This document shows positions 46,379 through 52,753 of a DNA stretch of 52,753 nucleotides, one piece after another. Below the pieces are notes generated by a model. The model did no database searches. It had not been told where the DNA came from and saw only the letters and a list, made by a program, of their open reading frames with translations. Source of the stretch: Deltaproteobacteria bacterium (GTDB lineage: Bacteria > Desulfobacterota > Desulfarculia > Adiutricales > Adiutricaceae); contig JAISFS010000236.1 in the NCBI GenBank assembly GCA_031263485.1, positions 1 through 52,753 on the forward strand. The letters run 5' to 3'. The position numbers and the translations under genes are program-made. Each line of letters starts with the position of its first letter. Within the stretch, counting starts at the first letter, position 1.

Positions 46379-47707
46379 TCAGTCGCCCGCTGCTTCAGCG
46401 GCGGCCAGCCTCTCACGGGACCTCGCCGTCTCCGGATGATCCACGCCCAGGGTACGCGTCCGAGACTCCATGACCTGGGCGTAGAGTTCACGGGCCTCGG
46501 TGAGGTCACCCAGCTCCGTCAGTGCCTGGGCGATGTCTTCCTTGGCCTTCAACGTGTCGGGGTGGTCGTCGCCCAGCACGCGCCTGCGGGACTCAAGGAC
46601 GAGGCCGTACATGTCCCGTGCGCCCTCGCGGTCCCCCATGCCGTTGAGCACGAAGGCGAGCCTGTCGCGGTACCTGTAGGTGTCAGGGTGGTCGGCGCCG
46701 AGCGTCCTCGCGAAGGACTCCGCGACCCTGACCAGAATTTCCCTCGCCGCCGGAAAATCCCCCATTTCGGTCAGGGCCTTGGCGAGCGCCCCGCGTGCCC
46801 TCAAGGTCTCCGGGTGCTCGGGGCCCAGCGCGAACGCGGCGGTCTCGGAGACCGCGCGGAGGGCGTCCGCCGCAGCCTCGGGATTCGAGCCAGCGGTAGC
46901 CAGCGCGAGCGAGCGCCTGGCCGCCAGGGTCTGCGGGTGATCGCGGCCGAGCGCCTTCTCGGAGTTGACCGCCAGGCTCGCGAACTCCCTTTCGGCGGCC
47001 TGAATGTCTCCCGCCTGAAGCTTGAGGCCTGCCGCGGTCTCCTCGGCGTAGAGCGCCTCGGGGGAGTCCTGGCCCAGGGCCCTGACCAGGCCGCTGGCCG
47101 CATGGTCTGCCGCCGCCTTGGAACTCCGGCCTGCGTCGCCGAGGTAGACGAGCGCCCTCACCTCGCGGCTCGTGGCCGCAAGAGCCCTGGGATCGTCGGG
47201 GCCGTAGGTGTCCTGGGCTTCGGCAGCAAGGCGGCCCCAGGCGTCCGCCGCCGCCCGGAACTCCGAGACGTCCGAGAAGCCCTCGGCCTCTCCTCTCAGC
47301 GACTCCAGCCCCGGGGACATGCCTTCCAGGGTCCAGATCGGCCTGTAGTGGTAGCCGTCCGACGGCTCGTAGGCTTCGGGCCGGACGCTTGGCGCGGCCG
47401 CATCGGGCGAGACCGCCGCCGGGGCTGCCTCGGAGGGGACCGCCCCATGGTCGGCGGCAGGGGAGACCGCCGCAGGGTCGGGGGCGGCGACACCTTGCCC
47501 CGGTGAGGTCTCGGCATCGGCCAAAGGTTCGGCATCGCCGGAGGCAGAATTACCGGGCGGGTCCTCCTGGGAGTAGAGGGAGTGGGCGGGCAATATGAAA
47601 AAGGCGCAAAGGGCCAGGGCTACGGCTACGAAGAGGTTCAGCCCTATGGTCGCTTCACTTGCGGTGGACGCGGGGAAGGCTACGGGGCGGATAGGGGATT
47701 TAGGCAT
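46379..47707 (-). CDS. Exported or membrane-anchored TPR protein (kinesin-light-chain-type repeats)
   Basis: 442 residues. A hydrophobic segment at about 21-41 (IGLNLFVAVALALCAFFIL) followed by PAHSLYS could be a signal peptide or an anchor, so the protein is probably periplasmic. A Pro/Ala/Asp-rich linker covers about 47-115. From about 150 onward there are roughly seven TPR units of 42 residues marked by LGxDHPxTL-type motifs (LGRDHPQTL, LGPEHPETL, LGADHPDTY, LGDDHPDTL, LGVDHPETA). These match the TPR_12 pattern and form a protein-binding surface. The ATG at 47705-47707 has GGAGGA six bases upstream, a strong site. The Spy-like gene lies upstream on the same strand, but a hairpin separates them. 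Partners are not evident. Confidence 0.88.
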   Translation of the reverse strand: MPKSPIRPVAFPASTASEATIGLNLFVAVALALCAFFILPAHSLYSQEDPPGNSASGDAEPLADAETSPGQGVAAPDPAAVSPAADHGAVPSEAAPAAVSPDAAAPSVRPEAYEPSDGYHYRPIWTLEGMSPGLESLRGEAEGFSDVSEFRAAADAWGRLAAEAQDTYGPDDPRALAATSREVRALVYLGDAGRSSKAAADHAASGLVRALGQDSPEALYAEETAAGLKLQAGDIQAAEREFASLAVNSEKALGRDHPQTLAARRSLALATAGSNPEAAADALRAVSETAAFALGPEHPETLRARGALAKALTEMGDFPAAREILVRVAESFARTLGADHPDTYRYRDRLAFVLNGMGDREGARDMYGLVLESRRRVLGDDHPDTLKAKEDIAQALTELGDLTEARELYAQVMESRTRTLGVDHPETARSRERLAAAEAAGD

Positions 47708-48140
47708 GTCGGGGTCCTCCGGCGCGAGGCCGGGTTTCTGGTGGCGAGGAATGGGACTAGACTTGCCTTATCACGAAACGCGCCCCCGGTCAAAGTGAAG
47801 TGGCTGCGACGCGTCCGGGACGCCCTCGGGCCAGCGCTCCGGAGCGTTCACGCAAGAGAAAGCCCCCTGTCCCGGAAGGGGCAGGGGGCTGGAGGAGGCG
47901 GGCATGCTCGCCAGGTGGCGCCTAAGGCGCGGGACCCCGCAGAAACCGGGAGAAATGCCCGGAAGCCGCAGGCGCCGCAGGCGCGAAATCGGCGCGGTAA
48001 AAGGCTATGGGACCCGCGGAAAAAGGCTCCCTGAGGAACCCCGATCCCGGACGTGGAACCGGCTCTATGATGGAGCGGAATCAATCGGGCGACGAAGGGA
48101 AGCCTATGCCCCGGCATAGGCAGGCGGGTCCGCCTGCACG
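47708..48140. other. Gap between Spy-like and TPR genes, with terminator hairpin
   Basis: About 430 bases. The only clear element is the strong hairpin at 47861-47890. Open frames on the plus strand here are shadows of base composition. Confidence 0.5.
47861..47890 (-). terminator. Strong intrinsic-type terminator hairpin
   Basis: A 13-bp stem (12 Watson-Crick pairs and one G-T) with a 4-base loop. On the minus strand it is followed by TTCTCTT. It lies about 250 bases past the Spy-like stop and 150 bases before the TPR start, so it probably ends the Spy-like transcript and may insulate the TPR gene. Confidence 0.65.
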
Positions 48141-48806
48141 TCAGCCGTTGTCTTCAGCGGGACCGGGGGCCGGGCCAGGACCGTGGCCCGGACCGGGCCC
48201 GGGGCCCCAGGGGCCGCCGGGACCGCCCTTGTGTCCCCAGCCTGACTTCCAGCCGCGGTCGTGCCGGCCGAATCCGTCGTGGCGATCGCCGGAGTGGCGG
48301 CCGCCCTTGAAGCTCTTGCCGCCGTCCCAGCATGGCGCGCCGTTGCCTCCCCAGCCGGCGTGCCCCTTGGCCCGGCGGTGGTGGCCCCTAAAGGCCCTGT
48401 CGGGAAGCCCGTTCTCGCGGAGTTGCCCACGGAGCTCGTCGCGGAGCGAGGACAGCTGGTCGCGGATCCTGCGCATCTCGGCCACTGAGCTTCTGATGTC
48501 GGCGACCGTGGCGCCGGGGTTGTCGGCCAAGGCTTCGTAGATGAGCTTCTGGTCGCGGAGGTCGGCCTTGAGCGGCTTAGCCTTCACGTGATAGGCGTCC
48601 ATGAGCTCGCGTCTCTTCTGGCGCTGCTCTGGGGTGAGCGACGGCTTGCCGTGGCCGGGACCTCCCGGGGGTGGCTGAACCCCGTTGGGGGCCGGAGGCG
48701 GCGGGGTCCCGCCGGGGCCCTGGGCAGGGGCGGGGACGGCGAAGGCCAGAGCCGTCACGATGGCTATTGCGCCTAGCGCGAGGGTTGCCGGAGTCGGTTT
48801 CTTCAT
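48141..48806 (-). CDS. Spy/ZraP-like periplasmic protein with Gly/His-rich tail
   Basis: 221 residues. A typical signal peptide (MKKPTPATLALGAIAIVTAL) ends near AVPAPAQG, so the product is periplasmic. A Pro-rich segment follows. The helical region at about 55-140 has LTPEQRQKRRELMDAYHVKA and later RDQLSSLRDELRGQLRENGL, consistent with the metal-resistance or Spy/CpxP/ZraP family of envelope chaperones and zinc-binding proteins. The last 80 residues are Gly/His/Trp/Pro-rich (GWGHKGGPGGPWGPGPGPG), suited to metal binding or low-complexity spacing. The ATG at 48804-48806 has GGAG at a longish spacing of about 12. A role in envelope stress or metal tolerance is inferred from the fold only. Confidence 0.8.
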   Translation of the reverse strand: MKKPTPATLALGAIAIVTALAFAVPAPAQGPGGTPPPPAPNGVQPPPGGPGHGKPSLTPEQRQKRRELMDAYHVKAKPLKADLRDQKLIYEALADNPGATVADIRSSVAEMRRIRDQLSSLRDELRGQLRENGLPDRAFRGHHRRAKGHAGWGGNGAPCWDGGKSFKGGRHSGDRHDGFGRHDRGWKSGWGHKGGPGGPWGPGPGPGHGPGPAPGPAEDNG

Positions 48807-49862
48807 AAGATTTTAGCTCCAAAGGTGGCAAAGGGTGTCATCGGGCAGAGGCCGTGCTGAGGCCCCGGGACGCCCGCGATGCGGGAAGGCCGTCATGAAT
48901 CAGCAAAGTCTGTGCCAACGCCCTATCGATGGCGCGTCCCCGCGCCGATACCGGTTTCCGGGACGCGCGTCCCCGACCGCCGAGAACCGTGCGCGGCCAG
49001 TTCCGTCCCCCATATTTCTCCTGCCTATAAGTTCAACACGCCGACTGAGCCCGTTCCGCCCCACCCTTCGCGCGATCGCGATCTGGCTCCGAACCCATCG
49101 TTTCCGACTTCCCGATGCCGCTCGCCGATCCGGTGCCCCGTACGGAAGGCTTCCGCCTTTGCTCTGCCGCTTTTTGACGGGTACCCCGCATCGTAGCCAG
49201 GTGGATAGTTATTACCCGCGGAAGGCGGGTAAAATGTACGCGTGCCAGGCATTCATCCCCAGATCGATCCATGCTGTCGGCTTGGACGTGACGTTTCGAT
49301 GTCGGTAAGGGCGGACATTTCTTCATGTGGAGTTACAGGCTGGATGAACTTCCACTCTTCTAACGCGGCAGAAGATTTGGAGGGAATGGCCGAAGAGGGC
49401 GGATCCGCCTGCATAGCGCCGGTCGCCTGTCCGGCGGACCGATGGCCTTCTCCGAGCCGATTCCGGAGCCGCCCTCGGCATTAAGGGAGCCGGCCCCGCA
49501 CGAGAGCTTCAAAGACCCGGCGGCAAGGCGGCGGAGATCGAACTCGGACGGCAGGATGGTCTCCGGCCCAGGAGGCCAATCGCCCGACATGCGCCGGTTG
49601 GCCGATGGGCATCCCGAACCCGTGCCCCCGTCAAAGAATCTTTCTGGCCACGCGCCATCCGCTCGTCCGGGCATCCGCTCCAGTGGTGCCGTAGCCCCGG
49701 ATGGACGGAGGGACCGCAGTGGAGTCCATATTCTCTTCCTGGATTACGGCCAGAACTCAGGCAGAATCCGGGACGCAGTATCCGGTCATGGGCGGGAAGG
49801 GTTCAATATAAGGTTTAAGATCCTTCAGCCTGTCAGTCTATAGCCTATAGCCTATCAGTTTT
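48807..49862. other. Intergenic region, no gene recognised
   Basis: About 1 kb of mixed composition upstream of the Spy-like gene. Frames are open in places on both strands, but none has a start signal or recognisable product. A CTATAGC tandem triplet lies just before the promoter near 49863. Confidence 0.45.
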
Positions 49863-49891
49863 TTGACTATAGCGTTATCCTCATCTAAAAT
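49863..49891 (+). promoter_or_regulatory. Near-consensus sigma-70 promoter
   Basis: TTGACT at 49863-49868, a 17-bp spacer, then TAAAAT at 49886-49891. The expected start near 49898 leaves a leader of only about 17 bases, ending in the AGGAGG ribosome-binding site at 49901-49906. Confidence 0.65.
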
Positions 49892-49914
49892 GATTTTAAG
49901 AGGAGGATTGGGAT

Positions 49915-50267
49915 ATGTCTGAACAGGTCCAGGAGGTTCAACAAGGCTCAAGCGGCTCCAGCGGGTCGTCAGTGGCGGCTCCTCCCCCGGGATTCTACAC
50001 TGCCTTCGAGATGGAATGGAATTGTCCCGGAGGGTGACTGAGCTCGAGAAAGACAGGGTACAGTTCGCAACCAAGAGCGACATCGAGGCGGCGATGGCCA
50101 AAATCTTGGCAGAAGTCGCCGGCCTCTGCGGCAAAGTGGACGGCCTCTGCGGCAAAGTGGACGGCCTCGACAGGGTCGCCGGCATACACACCGCTCTGTT
50201 GGTGGTCAACTTAGTGGCTATTCTGACAGGCGTGATCAGCTTGATCATCAAGCACTTTTCTGGCTGA
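49915..50267 (+). pseudogene. Small coiled-coil membrane protein, frame broken by a 5-bp duplication
   Basis: The ATG at 49915 has AGGAGG eight bases upstream and encodes MSEQVQEVQQGSSGSSGSS and then AAPPPGFYTAFEM before a stop near 50035. ATGGA is duplicated in tandem at 50011-50015 and 50016-50020. Removing one copy joins the frame to RRVTELEKDRVQFATKSDIE, two 7-residue units (GLCGKVD), and a hydrophobic C-terminal segment (ALLVVNLVAILTGVISLII). The restored protein of about 115 residues would be a tail-anchored coiled coil like DUF1640- or Bdr-type proteins. The ATG at 50016 could still give an 83-residue product with coiled coil and membrane segment, but without a good ribosome-binding site. 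A strong promoter and RBS suggest the break is recent. Confidence 0.65.
50121..50162 (+). repeat. 21-bp tandem duplication in the coiled-coil gene
   Basis: GGCCTCTGCGGCAAAGTGGA plus C is repeated exactly at 50121-50141 and 50142-50162. It adds one 7-residue heptad (GLCGKVD), the length expected for extending a coiled coil. Confidence 0.85.
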
Positions 50268-52753
50268 CAGGACCGAGCGCCCTGTCCCCCGCTCGAGTGA
50301 AAGAGTCGCTTCTGGCCCCGCCGCCTCAAGCGGTTCGCCGTGACGGCTAATCTCTACTTCCTTGCCCCCGCGCCTTGCGGATACCTCTCCCCCGTCAGAT
50401 ACCGCCAGCGGCCAGATCGGAAACACGGTCATAGCGGACATGGAAGATACCAGCGAAAATATTCTGATTCCGTTTCTGGAATGAAATACGACAAAATGTT
50501 TGAATTTAATCAGAGGGCATGAATCTCATCGGATAGACACGACAAAGAAGAAAAATCCAACCAAGAGATATTTGTTATCGCAAGAAGATTCATAAATTGA
50601 CTTGTATGGACATTTGTTTCAAAAATATTTCCTTTGGGATTTTGATTCCAATGTCAACAACTTAAGGCAGAAAAGCCTCGTTTCGTCGACGGAAAGCTCA
50701 TGTAATCAAGGCGTTATCCTTCTTCAGCTCCATTAAGTTGCTGGCATTGATTTTGAATCGTCATATCATATGGTCGGTCAATCATTCCATGACGGAGCCG
50801 TAATATGCCGGAACGGCTGCCCGAGGCAGGCAACGCCCCTGATCATTGGCGTCAGGGAGGCTCGATAGCGGGCAAAACGTACCGATTACAGGGACATGAC
50901 TTCCAGGTCGGTCTGATTGGACCTCCGCCGCCCCATCCGGCCCATCATCGTGAATACCTCGCCGGCTTTTATTTCGGCGGCGTCATTCCATGCCTTTCCT
51001 GATTATCTCCGATGGAGGTCTCCGTGTCTGCAACATGCCGGGACGATCAAATCAAACCGCTCCCAGGGGACAAGCCAGCTCGACGCCACCTGGAGGACGG
51101 GACTTAAGGACGGCAGATTACTTTTCTCCCGCGAGTTCATGCTTCCAGCGTCCCTGCCGTTCTAAAGCTTCAGCCCTTGCGGAGGACGACCGTCCTAGAA
51201 TCTGAGTGCCCTCTGTCCTGCCGCCGCGCCATCGCCTTGCGTGAGACTCGGTCCATCGGGATGGCCGCTGGGAAGCCATGTGTCGATCAGGAAGTCCGAC
51301 ACTTCCTCGGTGTGTCTGGCAAGGCGCACGACTCCCGAGCGCGCGCGTCTCCGCAAGGGCCATCAAGAGCCTCGGGAAACGGGCAACCGAGACCTGCGTG
51401 CTCGATATCGCCCGCAAGGCGATCACGGCGGTGCCTATGTTCCCGCTGGCATGGACGTCACGGACTCCTGGGCCGACACCGGCTTCCTGAAGCCTGACAT
51501 CTGGAAACTCCGGAGATGCGCCCTCTTCCGGACGGCGATCCCCTGTCACTTTGAGCCTGTTGTCTAAAGGGTTCAGACGATTAGACGATTCTAGCGATTA
51601 CTGACGAATAGACGAAGGGCATACCGGCGAATGTGTCAGACAAGAGGCATCCGGACGCTACCGGCAAATCTCAGCGGCAATGCCGGCGCGGTTCGTGCGA
51701 CAGGCTCACGGGAAGCTCAAAGCCGCCTGTCCCCTGCCCTGCGGGGCGACGGATGCCCGGATCAAGTCCAGATACGGTGCCGAGAGAAATGTGACCGCCA
51801 CCGCCTCGTGACGACGAATCCGTCCTAAAGCCGCGTCTGCCCCGCAGCGATGCCCGACGATGTCTGCCACCTCGCCGGGACGCCCGCGACAAGGCGGACG
51901 TGTCCGGGTCGGCAACGCGTCCCCGATCCCGCCGAAACTGTCCGGCGACTGGCGCGGCGTTGCCGCCTATACCGGGGACAGGCCGCATGAGGCCTCAAAT
52001 GACACCCGGAACGTATCGCCCGACTCCGACCGAAGCCCTTCCGGCCCGAGGCGGCACGCTACAGGGCACAGTGAAGACGGGCCACATGTTCCAGGTCATC
52101 GTGACCCGCGTGCCGGGCAGGCGGAGCGTTCCGTCCAGATCCAAGACGGATCCCGGCATCCGCGTCGATGACTGGAGGGCGTGCGCAGTCGCGCATCGGT
52201 GCCGTCCCGAGCCGCCTCGCGGGGCTGCTCCCCTAGGAAGGATCGGGAAGGAGCGCGAGCTTGGGGACAAGTCGACCGAGACGCCGGACGCGACTGACTG
52301 CCTGGCGACGAAGCCTGGCGCGGCCAGGCCGATGCCGGGCTTGCCGCGAGCGGGCGAGCCGACCTCATCGGCCCCGCGAACTATGGGCACCCGCCCGTCC
52401 CGCTGCCCGAAGCCTGGCCGGGGTGGGCCCCCGATCTCCCCGACGGAATTCAAGCGTGGCGATGCCGTTGGTGCCAGCGTTAGCGGGTCGGACCGGAAGG
52501 CCGTCCCGGCGTCCCGCCCGGGGCAACGTCCCGGAAGGCCCCCGCCGACCCGAGCGCGGCGAAGGATTCCCTTCCCGCGCACCGCAGGTCCCAGCGGCGG
52601 GTCCCGCTGGCAGCGCGTCCCGCTGGCGGCGGCGCGGCCCCTTTCTACGGACGGTCACAAGACCGGCGGCCCGCCAATGATATGCTGATGCCGCATCGCC
52701 AGGCATCGGTGCATGCCGCTCCCGCGTCCCGCCCCTTCGAGAGGGTTGATCGG
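50268..52753. other. Terminal 2.5 kb without a convincing gene
   Basis: It begins AT-rich (50.5-50.8 kb), then carries the dispersed repeat copy at 50788-50955, then becomes GC-rich to the window end. Forward frames near 51350-51460 read protein-like stretches (AIKSLGKRATETCVLDIARK, then DSWADTGFLKPDIWKL in another frame), which suggests a decayed gene I cannot name. Frames in 51.9-52.7 kb are Arg/Pro-rich and look like composition artefacts. Confidence 0.4.
50788..50955 (+). repeat. Dispersed repeat, copy B (about 165 bp)
   Basis: It matches 14063-14225 over most of its length with small indels. This copy keeps an open frame from the ATG at 50805 (65 codons, including AGKTYRLQGHDFQ), but no ribosome-binding site precedes it. 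It could be a small gene, a gene remnant or a non-coding element. Confidence 0.55.

Noticed and set aside
51118..52706. Several open frames near the window end
   Set aside because: Their composition is Arg/Pro/Ser-rich, they overlap one another on both strands, and none has a ribosome-binding site or family motif.
1..52753. tRNA, rRNA or complete insertion sequence
   Set aside because: I saw no tRNA-like arm motifs, rRNA signatures or intact transposase with terminal inverted repeats.

Overview
This is a GC-rich bacterial chromosome segment with unusually loose coding. About 30 kb of the 52.7 kb looks like genuine genes; the rest is long gaps with decayed genes and short tandem repeats. The gene set includes a flagellar Maf-type glycosyltransferase, a large cluster of TPR- and CgeB-type glycosyltransferases, a stand-alone IMP cyclohydrolase, an [FeFe]-hydrogenase-like redox protein and a hybrid histidine kinase with an HPt domain. 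This suggests a Desulfovibrio-like or other Desulfobacterota/deltaproteobacterial anaerobe, possibly host-associated. That assignment is inference; no rRNA or tRNA gene was seen.

Layout. 1-2823 holds the end of a hybrid sensor kinase, cut by the window edge inside a Pro/Ala repeat. 3684-5663 is the first of three AAA-ATPase-like/PD-(D/E)XK genes. 7973-11350 carries purH (cyclohydrolase domain only) and the hydrogenase-like/GAF protein. 12.2-13.7 kb is a decayed region with a 46-bp tandem array. 14.4-17.1 kb is an AT-rich island with an intact AlbA_2/HATPase regulator-like gene and a broken paralogue, followed by a fragment of a fourth AAA-like gene. 18.5-24.9 kb has another ATPase, a membrane-anchored Sel1-repeat protein and an unassigned gene. 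26.3-43.0 kb is a glycosylation region: radical SAM/SPASM protein, CgeB-type transferase, Maf protein, then four tightly coupled genes (GT2-TPR, GT4, CgeB-type, GT9). It is interrupted at 32.2-34.1 kb by the second AAA-like gene, which has an in-frame TGA at its nuclease core. 43.9-45.9 kb is the third, intact AAA-like gene with a perfect consensus promoter. 46.4-48.8 kb carries a TPR protein and a Spy/ZraP-like periplasmic protein. The last 4 kb has one small frameshifted membrane protein and otherwise no convincing gene.

Two themes stand out. First, short tandem duplications are everywhere. Inside genes almost every repeat unit is a multiple of three (12, 21, 24/33, 27 and 30 bp), and the repeats sit as low-complexity inserts between conserved blocks of enzymes. 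Between genes the units are 9, 23, 24-25, 30 and 46 bp. Second, the AAA-like/nuclease and AlbA_2 genes form AT-rich islands with near-perfect sigma-70 promoters and many stages of decay, consistent with repeated gain and loss of mobile, defence-like or selfish genes. No CRISPR array, complete insertion sequence or prophage was recognised.
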